NCBI GenBank assembly: GCA_002717725.1
Contig: PBBT01000003.1
Span: 47,168-82,040 of the forward strand
Origin: Chloroflexota bacterium
GTDB lineage: Bacteria; Chloroflexota; Dehalococcoidia; SAR202; UBA6927
DNA: 34,873 nucleotides
Reading direction: 5' to 3'
Below, in pieces: positions 24,303-32,766 of the stretch. The position numbers were made by a program, and so were the translations under genes. Within the stretch, counting starts at the first letter, position 1. The number at the start of each line of letters is the position of its first letter. The notes beneath the pieces are model-generated. The model saw only the letters and a program-made list of their open reading frames with translations. It was not told where the DNA came from and did not search any database.

Positions 24303-25048
24303 ACGGAGTAATTCCTTATTTTCAAAAGCATTAATTCAACTGCATTATTTTCATAATTTTGGAATACCGACCTTGGCACTAAATCAAATAATTGGCTTAA
24401 TCCCAAAGGAATATCTTTCAAAAAAATTTCGGCTGTCCGGTGAACACTGTTCGTATCATCACCTCTAGAAATCCTGCGAGCCATAAATTTCAATCTATCC
24501 CATGAAAATCCTCTCCCAATAAATCCACATACCCAATTACTCCATTCTTCAATTAAATCAGACTCTATAAATTCTAAATTTAAATTCTTATAATCTTCAG
24601 ATTGAATTGTCCCAACAAAATCATAATCTAATTCCCAGAAAGCTCGATCTAAATTCAATTGCATTGCACGATCCAGGATTAACCCTTCATTGATATCAGG
24701 AAATACTGTCGAACTAGCAAAATACTTCCTAAAAACTTCAGAAATCCAGCATTCATCTGCAATCAAATGAGTAATGTAGCCGGAAATGAATGCTTGTAAT
24801 TGAGAATCCATTTGTGAAAAGTTTGATAGAGTTGGATAGGACTTAAACATGTTGTCTATACCATCTCCAACATCTTTAAAATCCAATTGGACAAAATGAT
24901 ATACTGAACGGTCAACTTTGGTGATTACTCGAATGTCAGGACTAGTAGCACCTAAAAGAAATGATCCCAGATGTGCGTTAATTATCGGAGAATCTAATTG
25001 TTTAGAAACTTCAAGCGCAAATTTTAAATGAGTGGGCAAATTGGGCAT
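24299..25048 (-). CDS. Zn-dependent phospholipase C-like hydrolase
   Basis: A 249-aa protein with the all-helical PF00882 pattern: N-terminal MPNLPTHLKFAL, GSFLLGATSPDIR (27-39), HF and GYITHLIADECW. These supply His and Asp zinc ligands. There is no signal peptide, so unlike secreted phospholipases C it is probably cytoplasmic, and its substrate is unknown. It lies in the his operon between hisG (11 nt) and hisD (4-nt overlap). A direct role in histidine synthesis is not suggested by the family. Confidence 0.8.
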   Translation of the reverse strand: MPNLPTHLKFALEVSKQLDSPIINAHLGSFLLGATSPDIRVITKVDRSVYHFVQLDFKDVGDGIDNMFKSYPTLSNFSQMDSQLQAFISGYITHLIADECWISEVFRKYFASSTVFPDINEGLILDRAMQLNLDRAFWELDYDFVGTIQSEDYKNLNLEFIESDLIEEWSNWVCGFIGRGFSWDRLKFMARRISRGDDTNSVHRTAEIFLKDIPLGLSQLFDLVPRSVFQNYENNAVELMLLKIRNYSV

Positions 25049-25059
25049 TTATTACCAAC

Positions 25060-26049
25060 CTAAGAATCTGGAGAATCATTTTGACTTGTAAAAACATAAT
25101 CTGGTTGAGAAACTGTAACACTTTCTCCATCCAATGCTCTAAAACTAGCGACTACCTTAAGTAATTCACTCTGATCTACAACAACTGTTACAGCAAACCA
25201 ATCGTCATTAGTATTACTAAAAACTCTAGAGATAGTTGGTCCACGTAATCCTGAAATTTTCACATCTGATAGTACTCTTTGAGCTACCTCATCAGCATTT
25301 TTACCTTTAATATTTGCAGTAACAGAATAAGACCCTTTAGATTTTAAATAAGATTCCATCAATTCAGTAATAGATTCTGTTAAATGTTGTTTTTCATCTC
25401 CTGAATTTAAAACACCTCGATTACAAATCAGGATTGCCTGCGATGAAATTATAGTACCGCCAGAGATAGTCTTAATTCGATTTTCACGCATTGTCACTCC
25501 AGTTTCAGTAATATCCGCAATTACATCAGCGGAACCCATTGCAGGAGCTACCTCAAGAGATCCCCTTGAAAACACCAATGAAAAATAATTCACACCTTTT
25601 TTCAATAAGAATCTTTCAGTTAATCTAGGATATTTAGTTGCAACTCGTAACTCTTGGCCTTCATTCCTAAATTCGGAAGCCACATCAGCCAAATCAGTAA
25701 TCGATACAACATCAATCCAAGAATCCGGTACTCCCAGCACCATTTTTGAATGCGCAAAACCTAAACCATCTATTAGAACCTCACAACGAGTCGCATCAAG
25801 TCGATATTCAGAAAACATATCTTTCCCGACAATTCCAATATCAGCCCGTCCATCCTCAATCGTTTGAGTAATATCAGAAACGCGTTGGAAAATTACTTCC
25901 AGATTTTCCATTGAGGGAATAGTAGCCGTATACCTACGGCTATTAATTCGAGACACATTTAGCCCGCTTGCTTTCAAAAATCCCAATGCTGGTTCATATA
26001 AATTCCCTGAACTTGGTAATGCTATTCTTAAATTTTTGTTTCTGTCCAT
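25060..26049 (-). CDS. hisG: ATP phosphoribosyltransferase, long form
   Basis: A 329-aa enzyme for the first, feedback-regulated step of histidine synthesis (ATP + PRPP). The catalytic domain opens LRIALPSSG and has GIVGKDMF (73-80), ATKYPRLT and ADVIADITETGVTMREN. Residues about 240-325 (YSVTANIKG, ISGLRGPTIS, WFAVTVVV) form the ACT-like HisG_C histidine-binding domain. That makes this the long form, which normally works without HisZ, yet hisZ is adjacent (4 nt upstream). Confidence 0.93.
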   Translation of the reverse strand: MDRNKNLRIALPSSGNLYEPALGFLKASGLNVSRINSRRYTATIPSMENLEVIFQRVSDITQTIEDGRADIGIVGKDMFSEYRLDATRCEVLIDGLGFAHSKMVLGVPDSWIDVVSITDLADVASEFRNEGQELRVATKYPRLTERFLLKKGVNYFSLVFSRGSLEVAPAMGSADVIADITETGVTMRENRIKTISGGTIISSQAILICNRGVLNSGDEKQHLTESITELMESYLKSKGSYSVTANIKGKNADEVAQRVLSDVKISGLRGPTISRVFSNTNDDWFAVTVVVDQSELLKVVASFRALDGESVTVSQPDYVFTSQNDSPDS

Positions 26050-26053
26050 ATAA

Positions 26054-27244
26054 TTACTCAGTTTTTATATAAGGTAATATTGCATTTAAATCATACGCGA
26101 AGCCAAGAGCAGGAATATTCTTCTCTCCTCCCAAAGCACTAACCAAATCATCATATCTTCCTCCACCACCACAAAAGACTGGACTGTCAGAGCCTAATAA
26201 AACCATGTCAAAAGTAAAGCCAGTATAATAGGCTAAACCACGTAATAGACCCCAAGATAAAAATATGTTTTGTTCAGGAATACCAGAATTAATCAATTTC
26301 TTGAAAAAATCCTCAAACCCTACAAGGGAATCAATATCAATATCTTTAGATTGCAACAAGTCTTTAGATTGATTCAAAACATCAAGTGAATGACCTTCGA
26401 GCTGTACCATTGATTTCATTAAACTAACTGCCGATAAAAAATTTTCGGGAGAATCCATATCTCTCACCTTACGAATCAATCGATCAATAATCTGTTTCTT
26501 GGTCCTCCTGCCCAATGAACTATAGGGAGTGTCTCTCATCATTTCTGTATACATTTTTTCAGCATCAATTTCAGAAAAATCATTTTTTGAAGAATCGTTT
26601 TTATCTGAAACAATCCGAATCTCTTGGGCATTTGCAAGCAATCGATCTGGATCTACGTCCCCCTCTTTTAAAAACCCTAGATTATTCATTATCATTGATT
26701 GAGACAATCTTGAGAGTCCAAAATTGTTGAGAACCCCAAAAAGAATCCCAATATTATTGAAATTCAATTTACAATCAACTAAACCTAATTTGTTCAAACC
26801 TTGCCAAGCAAGTAGAGAAATCTCAACGTCAGAATTAATACCGTGACTACCAATCAACTCAGCACCAGATTGATATAATTGAATAGTCTTAGATTCCACC
26901 TCATCGTATCTAAACACAGGCCCAGAATATTGAATTCGTTGAGGAGAATCACCTTTATTACGTTCAATATAGTTTCTAATTACCGAGGATGTAAATTCTG
27001 GGCGTATACTTACCTTTTTGCCGCCCGGATCAACAAATGAATACAATTGACTATTTAACGCAGCTCCCGATTTTCTAAGAAACAATTCTGTGTCTTCAAA
27101 AAAAGGTGTGTCTATTTCTAGATATCCACCTGCATACAAAGTTTGGGAAATTTCAAGTTTTAGATCCTGCAAAACTGAGAAGTTTTCATCAAAAAGATCT
27201 TCCATACCTGGAAGTTTATTTACCCTTGAAATTCTCACACTCAT
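26054..27244 (-). CDS. hisZ: HisS-like protein, probable ATP phosphoribosyltransferase regulatory subunit
   Basis: About 396 aa with the class II synthetase catalytic fold: motif 2-like SIRPEFTSSVIRNY, the LLRGLAYYTG histidine loop, GGGGRYDDL and a final ALGFAYDLN. It ends right after motif 3 and lacks the C-terminal anticodon-binding domain of HisRS, and it sits directly before hisG. Both facts point to HisZ. The RGLAYYT loop is close to that of active HisRS, so I cannot exclude a bifunctional or recently derived paralogue. The start is uncertain: ATG at 27244 (TTG at 27250 possible), with GGAG abutting the ATG. Confidence 0.82.
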   Translation of the reverse strand: MSVRISRVNKLPGMEDLFDENFSVLQDLKLEISQTLYAGGYLEIDTPFFEDTELFLRKSGAALNSQLYSFVDPGGKKVSIRPEFTSSVIRNYIERNKGDSPQRIQYSGPVFRYDEVESKTIQLYQSGAELIGSHGINSDVEISLLAWQGLNKLGLVDCKLNFNNIGILFGVLNNFGLSRLSQSMIMNNLGFLKEGDVDPDRLLANAQEIRIVSDKNDSSKNDFSEIDAEKMYTEMMRDTPYSSLGRRTKKQIIDRLIRKVRDMDSPENFLSAVSLMKSMVQLEGHSLDVLNQSKDLLQSKDIDIDSLVGFEDFFKKLINSGIPEQNIFLSWGLLRGLAYYTGFTFDMVLLGSDSPVFCGGGGRYDDLVSALGGEKNIPALGFAYDLNAILPYIKTE

Positions 27245-27276
27245 CTCCAATTGTATTTTTTATTTGTGGTGTATTA

Positions 27277-27306
27277 AGTATATTCTCGCAAACATATTTA
27301 TTACAA
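27277..27306 (-). promoter_or_regulatory. Candidate his operon promoter
   Basis: On the minus strand, TTGTAA (27301-27306), an 18-nt spacer and TATACT (27277-27282). It lies about 32 nt upstream of the hisZ ATG, leaving a short leader of about 25 nt. No room remains for a T-box or attenuator. Confidence 0.45.
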
Positions 27307-27433
27307 TCCATTAGAAGGTCTTTCTACTCTTTTCAATCCAATAAAATAGAAATCTAAGAGGGCATGCGAATAGGATTTTAGGAAAACAAATTACAAACCA
27401 ATGATCAAAGATATTCACAGAATCAATTTTATT

Positions 27434-28762
27434 CTACGCCAAAAAGGTTATGCTCCCAGATGCTATCCTTTTATTCCATGTACTCCCTGTAGGATAAATA
27501 TGTGAATCAAAAAAATCTTTTTCCATATCTAATCCCCATCCATACGATTCAGGAGCAACATACCTACCATTTTTTGCTTTAATTGGTGAAATAAATACGT
27601 CTTCTTGCAGGAAATTCAGATACTCAACTACTTGCGAATCTGAATGACTAGAAACTTTAATTTGATCCCACATTGCATAATGAACAATCATATTGCATAG
27701 TCCTATACCTCCACCATGCGGACAAACTGGAACATCGTATTTTTTTGCTAATAAAATCACAGCCATAACATCATTCACCCCACCAAGCCTACTAGCATCA
27801 ATTTGACAAAATCCAAGTGCACCAGCTTGCAACATTTGCTTAAAAATAACAGGTGAAGGTACCTGTTCACCTGTAGCTACCTTTATTCCTAAGGGTTCAA
27901 GAGCTTGAGCAATTTTCAAATGTCCCTGTACATCATCTCTCGATGTAGGTTCTTCTATCCAGGTAGGTTTAAACACCGCAAGATGTTTCATATACTCAAT
28001 AGCTTCATCCACACCCCAAATTTGGTTACAATCAAGCATAAGTTGGGCATCATCACCTATTTGTTTCCTAATAAATGCTAATCTTTCCATATCATCAGGC
28101 AGACTTTGACCAACTTTCATCTTGAAACAATCAAATCCTTCTTTCTTCATATCAGAAATTGTCTTAGCAATTTCTTCATCACTCAAACCTAACCATCCAG
28201 CAGTCGAATATGCTTTTGGCCCATTTTCTAGCAATGCATGCTCAAGACTTTGATGCATGTTTTCATTGTGAGTAAGTATATCCAAAGCCTCTTCGGGCAA
28301 CAAACCGTCACGCAAATACCTCCAGTCAATAGAAGAAACAATTTTAGATGGTTCTAAATCAACTAGAAGTTTCCACATAGGCTTCTTTTCAACTTTTGCC
28401 CAACAATCCCACATGGAATTCATTACGCACCCTAAAGCCATTCTGTTTACCCCATCAGCCAACCATCTAAGTTGATGATGATCGTTAATCAATTTATACA
28501 ATTCTCCAGGATCCTCTACAAACTGATTAAAATCATAATTTTCTAAAAGATTTAAGATATCTTTTACGCCATATACTATCCAATCATTACCTGCTCCAAC
28601 AGTAAAACAAACTGAATTCCCAACTATGCCATTGGATAATTCAATCGTTGTATATACACAGGAATAATTAGGCTTTTTGTGAAAAGGATCTGAACCTAAC
28701 AATGAATCAGATGTCGGAACTCTAATATCAAAGACTTCTACATTTTTAACAAATAATGACAT
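27434..28762 (-). CDS. Enolase-superfamily L-fuconate dehydratase-like enzyme
   Basis: A 442-aa member of the mandelate racemase/enolase superfamily, very close in length and pattern to L-fuconate dehydratase. The KxK acid/base pair is Lys214/Lys216 (FKMKVG). Metal ligands are Asp244 (with Asn246, LDCNQIW), Glu270 or Glu271 and Glu299 (ATGEQ), and the catalytic His is His349 (CPHGGG). It would dehydrate L-fuconate or a similar sugar acid to the 2-keto-3-deoxy acid. GAGGT lies 6 nt before the ATG. The unknown 318-aa gene precedes it by 16 nt, so they form a two-gene unit. Confidence 0.88.
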   Translation of the reverse strand: MSLFVKNVEVFDIRVPTSDSLLGSDPFHKKPNYSCVYTTIELSNGIVGNSVCFTVGAGNDWIVYGVKDILNLLENYDFNQFVEDPGELYKLINDHHQLRWLADGVNRMALGCVMNSMWDCWAKVEKKPMWKLLVDLEPSKIVSSIDWRYLRDGLLPEEALDILTHNENMHQSLEHALLENGPKAYSTAGWLGLSDEEIAKTISDMKKEGFDCFKMKVGQSLPDDMERLAFIRKQIGDDAQLMLDCNQIWGVDEAIEYMKHLAVFKPTWIEEPTSRDDVQGHLKIAQALEPLGIKVATGEQVPSPVIFKQMLQAGALGFCQIDASRLGGVNDVMAVILLAKKYDVPVCPHGGGIGLCNMIVHYAMWDQIKVSSHSDSQVVEYLNFLQEDVFISPIKAKNGRYVAPESYGWGLDMEKDFFDSHIYPTGSTWNKRIASGSITFLA

Positions 28763-28778
28763 GATCTAACCTCAAAAA

Positions 28779-29735
28779 CTAATAGTCATTTTCCCTATAT
28801 TTACGGCGAATCTCATTTAATTCATTCTGTATTTCTGGAGAAAACTCTTTGGAATTATACTTCTGAATTCTTGACTTTGAAATAGTTGATTCCTGGTTCT
28901 CAAAAACGACTAAATAAAAATCATCCTTTTCTTCAACCAAAAATCTTCCAGTAATACCAATTATTCTAAAGTCATAATTCAGTTCATAAGGTAAAAACTT
29001 TTCGATTATTTGCGATGGTAGGCTGAATCTATCAATATTAGCATCCCTACAGAAAACCTGATCGAGCCAAGGAGTCCTAAGTGGTCGAACCTTTTTTGTA
29101 GTGATTGCGAATTCATAAGCCTTGAGTTTTTCTGCACTTTCATAGGGTCGGTAAGCCAACCAGTTATCAATATCTTCGCGCATATATCTTGGTTCATAAG
29201 TGTTTTCCTCCTTAAAGGCTTCATACAATCTCATACGTTGAACGTATGCTTCAGCAATAACGAAAATGTCAAAAATGCAAAATTCTGGATGGTACATCAA
29301 TAAAAACTGGACCCAAAACAGCAACGAATATGAGGGTTTTTGTATTTCACCTGGGCTAACACCACACTTTGACCATTCAATCAAGGTCTGATTCCACATT
29401 TCGTACATTTTAGTAACAAAATCATCCCTAATCCCATACTTCCTCATTGCGTCAAGATCCTCCCAGGAAACATCTTCAAATCCTTTTGAGTCAGTAGCAT
29501 CCCATAAAAGCCGGACCCTCTTTCTCCAATTATGCAATGTCTTTCGGGTAACTATTATATTATTTTGAGTAATTTTAGTATTTTCAAAATTTTGAGATTT
29601 ATTAAAAAATTTACTTTCATTTTCAAAAAATCCGAATTCCAATGCTATGAATTTTTCCATACAATCCTTTTGCCAATTGCATTCAAATCCTTTAAAAGCA
29701 AGCCGTACCATTTGCTCTTTTGAAAGTTTGGTCAT
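28779..29735 (-). CDS. Hypothetical protein, not recognised
   Basis: A 318-aa protein I do not recognise. It is rich in aromatic residues (many W, F, Y), with no signal peptide or clear membrane helix. Residues 1-30 and 62-78 (TRKTLHNWRKRVRLLW) could form a helix-turn-helix-like region. Residues 105-185 look helical, and the C-terminal 60 residues are charged and end in a likely helix. It sits 16 nt upstream of the fuconate dehydratase-like gene. A regulator of that gene is possible but unproven. The region upstream is extremely AT-rich. Confidence 0.6.
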   Translation of the reverse strand: MTKLSKEQMVRLAFKGFECNWQKDCMEKFIALEFGFFENESKFFNKSQNFENTKITQNNIIVTRKTLHNWRKRVRLLWDATDSKGFEDVSWEDLDAMRKYGIRDDFVTKMYEMWNQTLIEWSKCGVSPGEIQKPSYSLLFWVQFLLMYHPEFCIFDIFVIAEAYVQRMRLYEAFKEENTYEPRYMREDIDNWLAYRPYESAEKLKAYEFAITTKKVRPLRTPWLDQVFCRDANIDRFSLPSQIIEKFLPYELNYDFRIIGITGRFLVEEKDDFYLVVFENQESTISKSRIQKYNSKEFSPEIQNELNEIRRKYRENDY

Positions 29736-30027
29736 AATTTACCCAAGAATGTTACAAATATTTATTAAATATTAAAATAACACAAAATATTCTTATATTC
29801 AATAAAATTAATTTCACAATTTAAGATTTTATTTTTACAAATGATATTAATAATTCTTTTTTAATATCATAATAATAGTTTTCAAATCTCAACAAAATTA
29901 AAAAACTTTCTCGAGTAATAAACATCAATATTTTAAAAATATTAGAAACAAAATCTTGTTACATAAAAATATATATAAAATATATATGAGTAATTATTTT
30001 AAAAATTAAGAACTTTTTTATAAGAGA
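29736..30027. other. Very AT-rich intergenic region with a 10-bp inverted repeat
   Basis: No ORF. By my count 29761-30000 has about 29 G or C in 240 (12%), far below the rest. ATGATATTAA (29841-29850) and TTAATATCAT (29861-29870) form perfect inverted arms around a 10-nt loop, a candidate terminator for the response-regulator gene. Alternating AT runs lie at 29969-29988. Promoter hexamers cannot be called reliably in such sequence. Confidence 0.6.
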
Positions 30028-30675
30028 TTATCTTAGAATATTATTTTGCATTGCTAAAGTAGCTGCTTCAGTTCTAGTCTTTACATGCAATTTAGACAAT
30101 ATATTTCTAACGTGTACTTCAACTGTACGCACTGAAATTGAAAACCTATCTGCTATTTCAAAATTTCTAAGTCCATGAGACATCAATTCTAAAATTTCTA
30201 GCTCGCGTGATGTTAAATCCCAAATCCTATCTTTTTTATAACGTTTAGTAGTCGCGAATCCCTTCATAACCTTACTTGCTATTGAAGGAGGCAAAACTAC
30301 TCCACCGCTAACAACATCCCTAATCGCTTGAATTAAAGTCTCTTGAGGAGAATCTTTTAAAATATATCCATCTATTCCAAGCTTGGACAAAATCTCAATA
30401 TATTTATCGAAATCATAAGCACTTAATATTAATATCTTTATTTTTGGCCAGTGATCTTTAATTCGCTTAGTTAATTCAATACCCGACTCTCCTTTAGCTA
30501 AACGAATATCTAAAATCCCAACATCAACTTGCGTTCTTATAAGCAAGTCTATAGTCGAAGAAATATCATCTGCCTCACCTACAACCAAAAAATCAGGTTC
30601 ACTATCAATACACGCTCTTATACCCTGCCTAAACATTGCATGATCGTCAACCAACACTACGCGCACTTGTTTCAA
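30028..30675 (-). CDS. NarL/FixJ-family response regulator
   Basis: A 215-aa two-domain regulator. The receiver has the acidic pair VDDH (9-12) and phospho-acceptor Asp56 (ILDIRL), plus Ser/Lys switch residues (ILSAY, ILKDS). The C-terminal LuxR-type helix-turn-helix (about 150-215) reads LTSRELEILELMSHGLRNFEIADRF then SVRTVEVHVRNILSKL. Its ATG overlaps the histidine-kinase stop by 4 nt, so the pair is coupled. The target genes are not evident. Confidence 0.95.
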   Translation of the reverse strand: MKQVRVVLVDDHAMFRQGIRACIDSEPDFLVVGEADDISSTIDLLIRTQVDVGILDIRLAKGESGIELTKRIKDHWPKIKILILSAYDFDKYIEILSKLGIDGYILKDSPQETLIQAIRDVVSGGVVLPPSIASKVMKGFATTKRYKKDRIWDLTSRELEILELMSHGLRNFEIADRFSISVRTVEVHVRNILSKLHVKTRTEAATLAMQNNILR

Positions 30676-31760
30676 AACAAACTTCCTTGGTTTCCAGATG
30701 ATGTTCGCGGTATTTTCACACTAACCTTTGTACCTTTCTCCTTAACAGAATCGATCGTAATATCTCCACCGAGCTGTTGTGCTCTTTTTAGCATCCCGCT
30801 TATCCCCATACGACTATTAGATATTGATATATTCTGGGCATCAAACCCAATTCCATCATCTTGTACAATAAGAAGCGCCCATTTTTTTTGTAATTTGACC
30901 CTAAAATCTAACTTTGATGCTTGAGCATGTTTAATAGTGTTATTAGAAGCCTCTTGCGCCACACGAAACAATGCAAGCTCTACATCAGGCAATAGACGCT
31001 TTCCAAACTCTATTCCTTCCAGAGAAAGATTGGTTTTAATATGATATTGTTCTCCGACCCAATCAAGTAACCAATCTAGGCCCGCAGCAATACCAAATTC
31101 TTTTAAAACAGTGGGCTGAAGCGATCCACAAATCTCTCTTAATTCATCTGACAACAATCGCGCCATAGCTACAGGATCATGTACATTCGCCCCAAAACCT
31201 CCCAACATTAATGCCTTTTGTAAAGGGCCATCATGTAAATCTCCTGCCAATTTAGCCCATTCTGCTTCTACTGCCCTTGTAACTAAATCGCCCACATCTA
31301 CAGGAGAGAATCCCAGAGTCAAATCCACTCCCAGTAAAACCTGTGACGCCATAGGACGAAGTGAAGAGATCTGATTTTCTTCATTTGATGAAAATTTTTT
31401 ATGATCTGGTTTAGGACCTAAAACAACACATCCAAAAATTAAATCATCATAGTCAAGACTTACTAGAAGGTACCATCCATCATCATCCTCAATTTGAATA
31501 GTTCCAGGCAATAATCCATCAATATTATTTTTTAACCTAGTGTAAATAGAATTTATCCCATTATCTGATTGTCCAACAATGGCTAATACCCCGTCTTCAT
31601 TTTTAGAATCTATTGGCCTGTATGCCAATACTAAACCTGATGAAACACCTAAAGCGTCTTTCAAGCACTGTCCAACGATAAATGCCGCAGATTGCCTATC
31701 TGAAACCGACTTTTTCTCAGACTTCCTATCTCCTATTCCAGAAATTTGTTTTTGTAACAA
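30672..31760 (-). CDS. NarL-type sensor histidine kinase, soluble
   Basis: A 362-aa kinase without transmembrane segments. Residues about 20-150 look like a GAF-type sensor domain. The HisKA_3 dimerisation region holds phospho-acceptor His176 (LAGDLHDGPLQ). The ATPase domain has the N box (VAQEASNNTIKHAQAS), DDGIGFD and MGISGMLKRAQQLGG. The start is a TTG at 31760, with GGAG 7 nt upstream; no in-frame ATG precedes the sensor domain. A cytoplasmic signal, redox or ligand, is implied. Confidence 0.92.
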   Translation of the reverse strand: MLQKQISGIGDRKSEKKSVSDRQSAAFIVGQCLKDALGVSSGLVLAYRPIDSKNEDGVLAIVGQSDNGINSIYTRLKNNIDGLLPGTIQIEDDDGWYLLVSLDYDDLIFGCVVLGPKPDHKKFSSNEENQISSLRPMASQVLLGVDLTLGFSPVDVGDLVTRAVEAEWAKLAGDLHDGPLQKALMLGGFGANVHDPVAMARLLSDELREICGSLQPTVLKEFGIAAGLDWLLDWVGEQYHIKTNLSLEGIEFGKRLLPDVELALFRVAQEASNNTIKHAQASKLDFRVKLQKKWALLIVQDDGIGFDAQNISISNSRMGISGMLKRAQQLGGDITIDSVKEKGTKVSVKIPRTSSGNQGSLF

Positions 31761-32131
31761 CTCAATTCTCCAGACATTTAAGGATTTTTGAGATTTCTAT
31801 TAAGTAAATGCGCTTAAACCACAAATAATCCCTGAACATAGTTACTAATTTATAATGAAAAGACTAAAAACTAAACCAAAAAACTATCACTTTTTTAATG
31901 AAAAAATTGTTAGTAAAATTGTCACAAAAACATTTTTTAGTATTTTTTTAGTATTTTTTTAGTATTTTTTTGAAAAAATTTAAAAAAATGTTTTTGTGGG
32001 TATATAGCCTTGCTAATGGTTTAGCATACGTATTGCTACTTATTTTTAAAGACATTAAATACAGATGTAAAATCCAAATACTAGGATTTCATGTTGGTAT
32101 AAATTGTTTCAGAAATTTGCAGGAGATTAAA
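31761..32131. other. Divergent intergenic region with long inverted repeat and T-rich tandem repeats
   Basis: 371 nt without a convincing gene, between the kinase (minus) and a zinc-ribbon gene (plus). It contains the inverted repeat and 11-bp tandem repeats listed separately and a small hairpin near 32010-32025. An open frame runs from 31970 into the downstream gene, but it starts in the A/T-rich repeat and lacks a Shine-Dalgarno. Confidence 0.6.
31923..31998. repeat. 16-bp perfect inverted repeat enclosing three 11-bp tandem repeats
   Basis: CACAAAAACATTTTTT (31923-31938) and AAAAAATGTTTTTGTG (31983-31998) are perfect inverted arms. Between them are three exact head-to-tail copies of AGTATTTTTTT (31939-31971). 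On either strand the transcript would fold with a long U- or A-rich loop. It could be a bidirectional terminator, a regulator site or a replication-slippage hotspot. Confidence 0.75.
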
Positions 32132-32596
32132 ATGGTAACACTTAGAAACAACGCAATTCCAGCAACAATAAATCACGAGCCTGTACCAATACGACAGACA
32201 CAGTGCCCCCGCTGCAAAAATAGATTACAGCAAGATTTTCCTGACATGGAACCAGAATGCGTGGCATGCGGTTACGTTGACTACACCTTTATTCCAAAAG
32301 TTTCTGTTGGAAAATCAATTTTGCAAACCGCGACAGAATATTTCATTCGATACAATGGAACATATGACTATCTAAAAGATACTACTGTCCACGTTAAAAC
32401 CATTAGAATTGGTAATCCTAACGGATCTGGAAGATTAGAAAATCGTCCTACTTGTCCATTTTGCGACGAAACTATGCAATCCCTTTCTTTATCCGGTAAA
32501 AGAAAAGACAAGGAAGAAACCAGATTCAAATGTGTATCCGATCACAGAATTTCACTTTTTATGGGAAGCACCCGATCAGAAATGGGCTGGAGATAA
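32132..32596 (+). CDS. Double zinc-ribbon protein
   Basis: A 154-aa protein with two metal sites: Cys25/28 and Cys43/46 (CPRCKNRL...CVACGYVDY), then Cys108/111 with Cys134 and His138 (CPFCDETM...CVSDH). Between them is a basic stretch with the sequence ILQTATEYFIRYNG. It has no membrane segment. A nucleic-acid-binding or transcription-related role would fit but is not shown. I start it at the ATG at 32132, which has AGGAG 6 nt upstream; the longer frame from 31970 has an implausible hydrophobic N-terminus. Confidence 0.72.
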   Translation: MVTLRNNAIPATINHEPVPIRQTQCPRCKNRLQQDFPDMEPECVACGYVDYTFIPKVSVGKSILQTATEYFIRYNGTYDYLKDTTVHVKTIRIGNPNGSGRLENRPTCPFCDETMQSLSLSGKRKDKEETRFKCVSDHRISLFMGSTRSEMGWR

Positions 32597-32610
32597 TTTC
32601 TTAGAAAGAT

Positions 32611-32722
32611 GGATCGGAATAACTACGGTGCATGACGGTAAAATACGACACTTGGATTTAGCACAGATCCAATCCGTTACATCTTTTGCATAAACAAAGC
32701 CCCTATCGTTATGCACCGATCC
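32611..32722. other. Possible structured RNA or long-armed terminator
   Basis: GGATCGG (32611-32617) can pair with CCGATCC (32716-32722), and GTGCAT (32628-32633) with ATGCAC (32711-32716), with base 32716 shared between the two alternatives. An inner hairpin TTGGATTT-AGCAC-AGATCCAA is at 32653-32673. No ORF lies here. It sits 15 nt after the zinc-ribbon gene stop and does not match tmRNA, SRP or RNase P signatures I know. It may be just a 3' UTR structure. Confidence 0.3.
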
Positions 32723-32766
32723 TAACTAACTAGTTTGATGCAATGAAGTGACGAAGTAAAACCGAC

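Noticed and set aside
31939..31971. CRISPR-like array from three repeats
   Set aside because: Units are 11 bp and directly abutting with no spacers. It is a simple tandem repeat.
31970..32131. N-terminal extension of the zinc-ribbon protein
   Set aside because: It begins with TTG inside an A/T-rich repeat without a Shine-Dalgarno. AGGAG precedes the ATG at 32132.
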